Source of the DNA: an uncultured Eubacteriales bacterium
GTDB lineage: Bacteria > Bacillota > Clostridia > Oscillospirales > Oscillospiraceae
Reading direction: 5' to 3'
NCBI GenBank assembly: GCA_900556935.1
Contig: USQL01000014.1
Coordinates: 1-30,065 of the forward strand
Length of the DNA stretch: 30,065 nt
Under the pieces are notes generated by a model. It did not search any database. It worked only from the letters and a program-made list of their open reading frames with translations, and was not told the DNA's origin. Shown here piece by piece: positions 1-6,960 of this stretch (position 1 is the stretch's first letter; every line of letters starts with the position of its first letter). A program made the position numbers and the translations under genes.

Positions 1-266
1 TGTGTGCCCTGGAGGCCATGGCCCTGGGGGTGCCCATTGTCAGCACCCCGGTGGATGGGCTAAAGGACCTGGTGGAGCCGGGTCAGACCGGCTTTCTGGA
101 GGAAAGCGACGAAGCCCTGGCCCAGCGCTGTGCCCAGATTATCGGTGACCCTGCCCTGCGGCAGCGCTTATCGGAACGTACCTATCAAAAGGCAGAGAAG
201 CTGCTGGACCTGAATGCCTACCGGCAGCAGCTTCGGGATGCCTACGGATTTGGAGGGAGCTTATGA
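1..266 (+). CDS. Glycosyltransferase family 4, C-terminal fragment
   Basis: The gene enters from the left edge; about 87 residues are visible in frame 3. The start of the fragment (EAMALGVPIVSTPVDGLKDL) is the conserved donor-nucleotide-binding segment of GT-B glycosyltransferases of the GT4 type. In those enzymes the second Glu of the EX7E motif sits in 'EAMA.G.PvvsT', followed by a 'G.tGfL' loop, seen here as GQTGFL. Such enzymes transfer a sugar from a nucleotide sugar to a growing glycan at the cytoplasmic face of the membrane. Its stop overlaps the next gene's ATG in an ATGA, so the two are translationally coupled. The acceptor and sugar cannot be read from this fragment. Confidence 0.9.
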   Translation, partial: CALEAMALGVPIVSTPVDGLKDLVEPGQTGFLEESDEALAQRCAQIIGDPALRQRLSERTYQKAEKLLDLNAYRQQLRDAYGFGGSL

Positions 267-1342
267 ATATTTTGCAGGTAATCCCCACCTTCGGCATGGG
301 CGGAGCTGAGACCATGTGTGCCGGACTGTGCCACCAGCTTCAATCCATGGGCCATAGCGTAACCGCCGTCAGCCTCTCCGGGGACAGAACCGTCCTTACC
401 AAGCGCCTGGAGGCGGACCACATACCCGTCCAGTACCTGGACAAGTCCTTAGGGCTGGACCTGGGACTTGTGGGGCGGCTGAAAAAGGTCATTGCCGAAA
501 CCCAGCCGCAAATCATCCACACCCACCTGCATGCCCTCAAGTATGCCGCCCTGGCCTCGCCCAAGGTGCCCATTGTCCATACCGTCCACAATGAGGCCTC
601 CAAGGAAACGGTCTTCCTGGACAAGCAGATCGCAAAGCACCTGTTTTTAGCCCAAAAGGCCATCCCCGTGGCCCTGACCCGGGAAATTCAGCAGTCCATC
701 GCCCAGGTATACGGTCTGGAAAGCGCCGAAATTCCCATAGTCACCAACGGCATCGACCTGAGCCGCTGTCAGAAAAAGAGCGAATATACCCTGCACTATC
801 CCATTGAAATTCTCCATATCGGCCGGTTCTTCCCTCAGAAAAATCACGGCTGCATTCTGCAGGCTCTGGCGCTTCTGAAAAAGCGGGGCCTCAGTGTCCG
901 GCTCCACTGCTGTGGGGACGGTCCTCTGCTGGAGGCGGTGCGGGAGCAGGCAAAGGCCCTGGGTCTTCAAAACCAGATTGTTTTTGAGGGCATTGTTGAG
1001 GATGTCTATCCCAGGCTTTCCCAGGCGGACCTGTTCATTCTCCCCTCCTCCTGGGAGGGCATGCCCATGACCGTGATTGAGGCCATGGCCTCCGGGCTTC
1101 CTGTCATTGCCTCCCGGGTGGGGGGCATCCCGGACATGGTCACGGACGGGGAAAGCGGTCTTCTGATTGCCCCCACGCCCCAGGCCCTGGCCGATGCCAT
1201 AGAGCGTCTTGCCAAGGATGAGGCGCTGCGTCAGCACCTGGGGGCCCAGGGCATCCAAAGCGCCCAGCGCTTCACCCTGCCCGCCATGGCCCAGGGATAC
1301 CTGGACCTCTACGAGGCGCTTTTGCAGGGGGAACGGCTATGA
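263..1342 (+). CDS. Glycosyltransferase family 4 (GT-B fold)
   Basis: 359 residues, a normal GT4 length. The N-terminal Rossmann half opens with NILQVIPTFGMGGAE; the Gly-Gly-Ala-Glu loop at about residues 13-16 is the acceptor-side motif of this family. The C-terminal half has HIGRFFPQKNH, then PSSWEGMPMTVIEAMASGLP with the EX7E donor-binding motif intact. No signal peptide or obvious membrane helix is present, so it is probably a peripheral cytoplasmic enzyme. The ATG overlaps the upstream stop by 4 bases, and its own stop overlaps the next start in another ATGA, which places it inside a polysaccharide (capsule, EPS or teichoic-acid-like) assembly operon. The specific sugar and linkage are unknown. 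Confidence 0.93.
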   Translation: MNILQVIPTFGMGGAETMCAGLCHQLQSMGHSVTAVSLSGDRTVLTKRLEADHIPVQYLDKSLGLDLGLVGRLKKVIAETQPQIIHTHLHALKYAALASPKVPIVHTVHNEASKETVFLDKQIAKHLFLAQKAIPVALTREIQQSIAQVYGLESAEIPIVTNGIDLSRCQKKSEYTLHYPIEILHIGRFFPQKNHGCILQALALLKKRGLSVRLHCCGDGPLLEAVREQAKALGLQNQIVFEGIVEDVYPRLSQADLFILPSSWEGMPMTVIEAMASGLPVIASRVGGIPDMVTDGESGLLIAPTPQALADAIERLAKDEALRQHLGAQGIQSAQRFTLPAMAQGYLDLYEALLQGERL

Positions 1343-2436
1343 ATCCCACAAAATTGCTGCGGGAGGGGCTGCGCTCCGCCGGAAAGCTCCTGAGCCCCAA
1401 GGGGGACTTCCCGCCCCTGGAGACGGTTTGGCCGGACAACGGCGGAAGCTGCCTGTGCCCTCGGGGGGAAGACTGGCTTTCCCCAAAAAATCCGGTGGAT
1501 TTGAGCGTCATCATCCCCTGCTATAACAACGCCCCCTATTTAAAGGCGTGCCTGGACTCCGTTCTTTCCCAGCAAACAGCCTATTCCTTTGAGGCCGTGG
1601 TCATTGACGACGGCTCTACAGACAGCACACCGGAAATTCTGGCCGCCTATGAAGGACTTCCCAACGTCACCGTTCTGCGCCAGGAAAACAAGGGGCATTC
1701 CGGGGCCCGGAACGCGGGCATTGCGGTTTGCCGGGGCCGATATCTGCTGTTCCACGACAGCGACGATACCCTGCTTCCCGGCAGCCTGCAGGCCCTGCTT
1801 GCCTGTGCCATGGAACACGGCGCGGACATCGCCCTGGGCGGGTATGTGTGCAGGGATGCCCCGGGGAATATCACCCCCGGCAAAGCCTTTCCTGACGGCC
1901 CCATTGCGGACCGGGAGCAGATTCCCGGCATGACCTGCGGCAAGGCCTTCCGCCGGGAGCTGTGGGCCGGGCTGCAATTTCCGGAAGGGTACTGGTATGA
2001 GGACTCGGTCATCTGCCAGATTCTGCTGCCCATGGCGCAGCGGGTCTATGCCGTGTCCACCCCCATTTTTGCCTATCTTTTAAACCCCAATGGAGTCTCC
2101 GCTGCCTCTCAGGGCCAGCCCAAGGCCCTGGAAAGCCTATATGTCACCCGCCGTCTTCTAAAAGAGCGGGCCTGCTTCGGTCTGGAGCAAACCCCACAGG
2201 ACTACACCCATTTTCTGCACATGGTGCTTCTGACCTATCACCGCACCAGGGGGCTGCCCAGGCAGGTGCCCTATGGGGTCTTTCTGGCCCAGCGGGAGCT
2301 GCAAAGCGTCTATTTTGCCCAATTCCTCCAGGAAGGGCCCTATGCCGCCCTGGGCAGGGCCTTGGCAAAGGGGCAGTTCCACCGCTACCTGTGGCTGTGT
2401 GAAACCCTTTGGCTGCAAAACCGAATGGGAGGCTGA
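1339..2436 (+). CDS. Glycosyltransferase family 2 with N-terminal extension
   Basis: 365 residues. A GT-A domain starts near residue 54 with LSVIIPCYNNAPYL and has the nucleotide-binding Asp pair in VVIDDGSTDS (D90/D91), SGARNAG at about 121-127, and the metal-binding DXD-like HDSDDT at about 139-144. These are the standard GT2 signatures for inverting transfer from a nucleotide sugar. About 50 residues without recognisable features precede the domain; most GT2 enzymes begin directly with the 'VSVIIP' strand, so the extension or start choice is unusual, although the ATG forms an ATGA overlap with the upstream stop and so is credible. The C-terminal third is helical and variable, as usual for acceptor recognition. 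Part of the four-gene glycan assembly operon. Confidence 0.93.
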   Translation: MNPTKLLREGLRSAGKLLSPKGDFPPLETVWPDNGGSCLCPRGEDWLSPKNPVDLSVIIPCYNNAPYLKACLDSVLSQQTAYSFEAVVIDDGSTDSTPEILAAYEGLPNVTVLRQENKGHSGARNAGIAVCRGRYLLFHDSDDTLLPGSLQALLACAMEHGADIALGGYVCRDAPGNITPGKAFPDGPIADREQIPGMTCGKAFRRELWAGLQFPEGYWYEDSVICQILLPMAQRVYAVSTPIFAYLLNPNGVSAASQGQPKALESLYVTRRLLKERACFGLEQTPQDYTHFLHMVLLTYHRTRGLPRQVPYGVFLAQRELQSVYFAQFLQEGPYAALGRALAKGQFHRYLWLCETLWLQNRMGG

Positions 2437-2439
2437 GAC

Positions 2440-3459
2440 ATGAAATTCTATATTCTGATTCCCGTCTACAAAGCGGAGGCCTATCTAAAGGGCTGTCTGG
2501 ACTCCGTTTTTGCCCAAACGGAGCAAAACTTTGAAATCGTCCTGGTGGACGACGGCTCCCCGGATGCCTCCGGAGCCATGTGTGACCGCTTTGCGGCCTC
2601 CGACGGGCGGGTCCATGCCCTGCATCAGGAAAATACCGGCCCATTTGGTGCCCGCCGGGCCGCCATCCGCTACTGCCTGGACCATGGGGACAAAGCCGAC
2701 TGGGCCGTCTTTCTGGATGCGGACGACACCTTAAAGCCCAACGCCCTGGAGGTCATTGCCAGAACCCATCAGGAAACCCAGGCAGACCTGATTTTTATTG
2801 GAGAGGACCAGGTCTATGGCGGAAAGGTGCTGCGGCCCTTTCCGACGGAATTGGCCTATCTCGGCACAGTGACAGACAAGGCCGCTCTTTATAAAATCGT
2901 CTTCCAGGACGGCTGGTACAATCCCCTGTGGAAAAAAGCGGCCCCCCTGGCGCTGCTGCCCCGGGAGGACCGCAAGGAATTCTATCCCATCCGGTTTGGA
3001 GAGGATTTGCTGCAAAGCATCCCCCTGTACCGGGACTGCCACAAGGCGGTTTTCCTGCCGGACAGCCTGTATAACTACACCCAAAATCCCCAGTCCGCCA
3101 CCAACAACCTAGGCTGCGACAAATACCAGGTCAATTCCCTGGTTCTGGAAACCTGCTGGGATTTTCTCCACAGCCAGATGGTCTGGACACGGGAAGATTT
3201 TGACGGCTACATGGGCTGGCTGCGCAGACTCACCCGGTTCCAGGTTTGGCTCGTTGCCAAGTTCGCCGCACCCATTCCAGCAAGGCGGAAGCATCTAAAA
3301 GGCATCGCGGAGGACCCCTTCTACGCCAAAATCATCGCTACCGCCCCCCCAAAAGATTTCTGTCTCCGGCTGATGCAAAAAAAGCAGTTCACCCTTCTGT
3401 GCCTTCTGGGTACCGCAATACGGACGCTGGGAAACGTCAGAAGGGCGTTGCGGAAATAA
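2440..3459 (+). CDS. Glycosyltransferase family 2
   Basis: 339 residues. The enzyme begins directly with the GT-A strand (KFYILIPVYKAEAYL), has Asp37/Asp38 in LVDDGSPD for the nucleotide, and LDADDT (D93/D95/D96) as the metal-binding DXD. The C-terminal part contains a basic patch near the end but no clear membrane span. It starts 3 bases after the previous stop and is the last gene of the glycosyltransferase run. After it the base composition drops sharply and the next gene is of a different kind, so the polysaccharide operon probably ends here. No clear Rho-independent terminator was seen directly after the stop. Donor sugar and acceptor are unknown. Confidence 0.93.
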   Translation: MKFYILIPVYKAEAYLKGCLDSVFAQTEQNFEIVLVDDGSPDASGAMCDRFAASDGRVHALHQENTGPFGARRAAIRYCLDHGDKADWAVFLDADDTLKPNALEVIARTHQETQADLIFIGEDQVYGGKVLRPFPTELAYLGTVTDKAALYKIVFQDGWYNPLWKKAAPLALLPREDRKEFYPIRFGEDLLQSIPLYRDCHKAVFLPDSLYNYTQNPQSATNNLGCDKYQVNSLVLETCWDFLHSQMVWTREDFDGYMGWLRRLTRFQVWLVAKFAAPIPARRKHLKGIAEDPFYAKIIATAPPKDFCLRLMQKKQFTLLCLLGTAIRTLGNVRRALRK

Positions 3460-3603
3460 ATATAAAATCTTTGATTTTCAAAAAGGCCTTCAATTAATTA
3501 CGATGTGAACATTTCATTGTCATATTGTTTTGAAATTATGTATTTGACCTAAAGCTAGATGTGTCACAGGAAACAACAATTGCTGAGGGTGAGGAAGGTT
3601 AAC

Positions 3604-4743
3604 ATGAGTACAAATCTATCATTTTCAGTACTGACTGCGGACGTAATCAGCTTAATGCTGCTTGGTACGTTATATTTCAGCAACAAACAGCGCATGAGCC
3701 ATGACAGGGATATGAAATTCATTATGCGGATGATGATAATTACCGCCATTTCCAATGTCGCAGACTGCGGTGTGTACTATTTTGACGGCAGCAATGGATT
3801 GATGTTCAGGACGCTTGTGTTTGTAAGCGGTTCGTGGCTCTTTTTCGGAAATGTCCTTTTTGGCTACACATGGGCGAAATTCATCATAACCCATATGAAC
3901 ATACCCTTTACAACTGTGCGAAAAAGAGTCTATCAGACGCTTTGGATCGTTGTGTTGGTTTTGCTGATTATCAATCTCTTCTGGCCATTGGTTTTCAGTA
4001 ATCAGGATGGTGTATACCGTAGAGGTCCGGCGTATATCGTGTTTTTGGTCTTTGCGTTTTTTTACATTGTGGACAGTGTGTATTTGTACGCTCAGTGCCG
4101 CAAAAAAATCGGTACATTAAAGCTGTTTCCGGTACAGGTATTTCTTGCGCCTGTTATTATTGGCGTAGTAGTACAGGCACTTTTTGTTGAGATTGCTATC
4201 ACATGGACTTCTATTGCGATTGCTATTGCCGGCATCATGACAGCGCTGAAAAACGAATTGATTTTCATTGACCGTCTGACAGGGCTGTATAACCGTGGAT
4301 ATCTCACATATTTGCAACAGGAAGCACAAAAGGAAAAAAGTGAGCTAGTCGCGGGCATTATGCTCGACCTAAACGGTTTCAAGCAGATTAACGATAACTA
4401 CGGTCATTCTGAGGGTGATGCCGCCCTGATACTTGTGGCTGACCTACTCAGAAAAGCATTTTGTGAATATGGTATTGTAACCAGATACGCAGGTGATGAG
4501 TTTGTTGTTATGCTGAATACAACGGACGAGCAGTTGATTACAGATCTGATTGCACAGGCAAATGACATTTTCGAGGAAGAAAATACAACAAACGACAAGC
4601 CATATCAGCTGTCTGCATCTATGGGATATGCCATTTCTGATTTGAGCAAGGAAACGATCGATGATTTTATGAATCGTATCGACAAGCAGATGTATCAGAA
4701 TAAGCTGGCATATTACGAGAAGAACGACCGCAGAAGACGATGA
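3604..4743 (+). CDS. Membrane-bound GGDEF diguanylate cyclase
   Basis: 379 residues from the ATG at 3604, chosen because GAGGAAGG lies 6-13 bases upstream; an upstream in-frame ATG at 3559 lacks such a site. The first ~215 residues are strongly hydrophobic, with about six membrane segments. The C-terminal ~160 residues are a GGDEF domain: RLTGLYNRGYL, LDLNGFKQINDNYGHSEGD, and the catalytic loop as AGDEF (296-300). The family makes c-di-GMP from two GTP. Two details stand out: the first Gly of the motif is Ala, a variant reported as active in some cyclases, and the inhibitory RXXD site expected just upstream of the loop is absent (CEYG there), which predicts weak product inhibition. The gene is much poorer in GC than its neighbours (hand-counted lines near 42% against 70% in the GT4 gene), suggesting separate origin. 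It may control the adjacent polysaccharide genes, but that is inference. Confidence 0.93.
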   Translation: MSTNLSFSVLTADVISLMLLGTLYFSNKQRMSHDRDMKFIMRMMIITAISNVADCGVYYFDGSNGLMFRTLVFVSGSWLFFGNVLFGYTWAKFIITHMNIPFTTVRKRVYQTLWIVVLVLLIINLFWPLVFSNQDGVYRRGPAYIVFLVFAFFYIVDSVYLYAQCRKKIGTLKLFPVQVFLAPVIIGVVVQALFVEIAITWTSIAIAIAGIMTALKNELIFIDRLTGLYNRGYLTYLQQEAQKEKSELVAGIMLDLNGFKQINDNYGHSEGDAALILVADLLRKAFCEYGIVTRYAGDEFVVMLNTTDEQLITDLIAQANDIFEEENTTNDKPYQLSASMGYAISDLSKETIDDFMNRIDKQMYQNKLAYYEKNDRRRR

Positions 4744-4958
4744 AAAGTCTAATAGGAGCCAGGTGTGGTAAGAAAACCGAGCTTTTTCAGGAGTTAGGCT
4801 TCTATTCCAAACTTCCGAAAAAGCCCGGAAATACGCCGCTTTCTGGCACTTGATTTTATTTCCTTGATATCAACACTACCGTCTCCACATGTCGGGACCA
4901 GCCAAACAGAGCATTGGGAACTTCTGACGGAGCATAGATAATCCACTTTTCCAAAAAA

Positions 4959-4989
4959 CGCCCATGCAGGTTTGTTGTCTGCATGGGCG
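4959..4989. terminator. Bidirectional Rho-independent terminator
   Basis: Perfect 11-bp inverted repeat CGCCCATGCAG / CTGCATGGGCG with a 9-base loop, followed on the plus strand by GCTTTTTC and, read on the minus strand, by a run of six T. It lies between convergent genes, so it can end both the cyclase transcript and the M42 peptidase transcript. Confidence 0.88.
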
Positions 4990-4995
4990 GCTTTT

Positions 4996-6039
4996 TCAGA
5001 TAGTCCCGGTATAGCCTGTCAGGACCAGCAGGGTGTTGTATACCCCGTCGATGTGGCTGCGCTCGTAGCCGTGAGAGGCGTAGACACCGGCGCCAATCAG
5101 GCCGTGGCGGATATCAAAGCCTGCCCGGAGGGTGGCCTCCACGTCGGAGCCGTAGTGGGGGTACACATCTACGGCGTAATCAGCGCCGGTGCGCTTGGCA
5201 GCGTCAATGAGCTTTGAGACCACCTCGTAGCTGTAGGGGCCGCCAGAATCCTTGGCGCAGATGGAAACCTGCCGCTCGGTGCAGTCCAGGCCCTCGCCCA
5301 CGCAGCCCATGTCCACGGAAATGGCCTCGGTAACCCCTTGGGGGACGGAGGCGCTGCCGCCGTGGCCCACCTCTTCGTAGACCGTCACGTGGGCATAAAT
5401 TTTCCGCTCCGGCTGGATGCCGCTGTCCTTCAGGTACTTGGCAAAACCCAGCAGAATGCCCACGGACAGCTTGTCATCCAGGAACCGGCTCTTGAGATAG
5501 CCGGTTTGGGTTCTCCGGGTCCGGGGGTCAAAGCACACAATATCCCCCACGGAAATGCCCAGGGTCTTCACATCCTGGGCGTTTTTCACGTCCTCATCCA
5601 GTACAACCTCAATGGTATCGAAGCTGCGCTTGGTATCGGAATAGCTGCCGTTGACGTGGACGGAGGCATCCGCCAGCTGGCAGGTGCCCTCGTAGACCTT
5701 TCCGTCCCGGGTGTAGACTTTGACGTTTTCCGCCTCGGCATTGTTGGGGCTCAGGCCGCCGAGGCCGGTTAATTTGAGCCTTCCGTTGCCCTTGATCTGG
5801 CAGACCATGGCACCCAGGGTATCCGAATGGGCCTCCAAAAGCAGGGCATCGTTTTCATCCTTGCCGCCCAAATCCGCCAGCACACCGCCCTTGACGGTGA
5901 TTTTGGCGGGGCAGCCCAGGGACTCAAAGGCCTCCTTCACCCACTGGGCCGCCTTGGCGGTATAGCCGGAGGGCGAGTCCACCCCCAGCAAGGCCTCCGT
6001 CTGAGACCAGGAAAAATCGGCATAGCTTCTGTCAATCAC
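4996..6039 (-). CDS. M42-family metallo-aminopeptidase
   Basis: 347 residues; start codon GTG at 6039 with AGGAGG 8 bases upstream. Di-metal M42 (glutamyl aminopeptidase / cellulase M-like) signatures are present: AHSDTLG (His71, Asp73), a bridging Asp in SRFLDDK, the catalytic Glu pair in YEEVGHGG, the metal ligand Asp in SVDMG, and a C-terminal His in ASHGYERSH. The PDZ-like insertion between the first ligand and FLDDK corresponds to the apical domain that drives dodecamer assembly in the family. Expected role: cytoplasmic removal of N-terminal residues from peptides left by other proteases. Its GTG overlaps the end of the ydcF-like gene by 8 bases, so translation is likely coupled. Which N-terminal residues it prefers cannot be told. 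Confidence 0.92.
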   Translation of the reverse strand: MIDRSYADFSWSQTEALLGVDSPSGYTAKAAQWVKEAFESLGCPAKITVKGGVLADLGGKDENDALLLEAHSDTLGAMVCQIKGNGRLKLTGLGGLSPNNAEAENVKVYTRDGKVYEGTCQLADASVHVNGSYSDTKRSFDTIEVVLDEDVKNAQDVKTLGISVGDIVCFDPRTRRTQTGYLKSRFLDDKLSVGILLGFAKYLKDSGIQPERKIYAHVTVYEEVGHGGSASVPQGVTEAISVDMGCVGEGLDCTERQVSICAKDSGGPYSYEVVSKLIDAAKRTGADYAVDVYPHYGSDVEATLRAGFDIRHGLIGAGVYASHGYERSHIDGVYNTLLVLTGYTGTI

Positions 6040-6817
6040 TGTAATTTCCTCCTAATAATAGATAGTGCCATACACCGGCGACCTCTCGCATAAAGTGGTT
6101 CACCTTCTGAGAAAGGTGGGAGGTTTTGGCCGGGATTCCCACAAATTCCACATTGTTCTTCTTTGCAAACAGGCTGGCCCGGAACAGATGGTACTCGCTG
6201 GAGAGCACCCCAATCCTCGTGGGCCTGACCCCTGTCTCCTTTTCAATCAGGTCCAGGCTAAAGCAGATGTTTTCCCAGGTGGATTCCGCCTTGTCCTCCT
6301 GCCACAGCCGTCCCGGCTCGATGCCCAGAGCCAAAAGCTCCGTAAACATGCACTGGGCCTCGCTGGTGGGCTCGTCCTTTCCCTTGCCGCCGGAGAGCAC
6401 CGCCACAGTATTCGGATGGGCCTGCAAATAGTCCCGGGCGGCATAAATCCTGTCCCACAGGGACACGGAAGGCCCGTCGTCCCGGACCTTGGCCCCCAGC
6501 ACCACCACATAGTCAACCGTTTCCTCCGGGGAGCCGAAGCTGGCCTTGATGATGATCCCCTCCGTCACCGCGCAGACGCACAGCCCCAGCGCCAGGACCG
6601 CCGACACACAGGCGGTCAGAATTTTCGCAAGCTTGGGCTTTTTCTGCCCGAGGAAGGGCATGGCCGTGTAGAACAGGATGACAGCCGCCAGACACAGGCA
6701 CACCAGTGCCGTAAAGCTATAGCCCGGCAGAACGAATTTGCAGAAATAATAAAGAACCCCCAGGGGCACCAGCAGCCACAGCGGCCGCAAACGGCGCTTT
6801 TTCTCTTTGGATTCCAT
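6032..6817 (-). CDS. YdcF/SanA-like (DUF218) membrane protein
   Basis: 261 residues from ATG 6817, which has GGAGG 5 bases upstream; an in-frame GTG two codons earlier overlaps that site and is less likely. Three N-terminal membrane segments (about residues 11-28, 33-52, 60-82) are followed by a DUF218 domain: VDYVVVLGAKV, then SGGKGKDEPTSEAQ, the ESTWENICFSL helix and GVLSSEYHLFRA near the end. This is the SanA/ElyC/YdcF family, linked in enterobacteria to envelope barrier function and lipid-carrier dependent wall steps; the biochemical reaction is not settled. The polar domain after the last helix may face outside or inside; topology is not resolved from sequence alone. First gene of a two-gene unit with the M42 peptidase. 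Confidence 0.88.
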   Translation of the reverse strand: MESKEKKRRLRPLWLLVPLGVLYYFCKFVLPGYSFTALVCLCLAAVILFYTAMPFLGQKKPKLAKILTACVSAVLALGLCVCAVTEGIIIKASFGSPEETVDYVVVLGAKVRDDGPSVSLWDRIYAARDYLQAHPNTVAVLSGGKGKDEPTSEAQCMFTELLALGIEPGRLWQEDKAESTWENICFSLDLIEKETGVRPTRIGVLSSEYHLFRASLFAKKNNVEFVGIPAKTSHLSQKVNHFMREVAGVWHYLLLGGNYSD

Positions 6818-6845
6818 AAGCACCTCCTATATTTTTCTGCCCACC

Positions 6846-6874
6846 ATTCTACCACAATCCCCCAGGGAAAGCAA
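6846..6874 (-). promoter_or_regulatory. Sigma-A promoter for ydcF-like gene
   Basis: Read on the minus strand: TTGCTT (6869-6874), a 17-base spacer and TAGAAT (6846-6851), about 28 bases before the start codon. It faces away from the promoter at 6895-6923, so the two units are divergently transcribed from about 80 bases of shared DNA. Confidence 0.7.
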
Positions 6875-6894
6875 CCGCCGCCATGAATCCCCAG

Positions 6895-6923
6895 TTGCTT
6901 TTCTTCTCCAAATGGGGTATGAT
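6895..6923 (+). promoter_or_regulatory. Sigma-A promoter for the BMP-dap operon
   Basis: TTGCTT (6895-6900), 17-base spacer, TATGAT (6918-6923); predicted transcript start near 6930, giving a leader of about 30 bases before the AAAGGAGG ribosome site at 6945-6952. No further convincing promoter or terminator was found before 13279, so this may drive the whole seven-gene run. Confidence 0.72.
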
Positions 6924-6960
6924 ATAGGTGTATTCTTTTGCGGTAAAGGAGGCATTGCCC

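Noticed and set aside
3559..3603. Upstream ATG for the diguanylate cyclase
   Set aside because: No ribosome site before it and the added residues are basic and unlike a membrane start; GAGGAAGG precedes the ATG at 3604.
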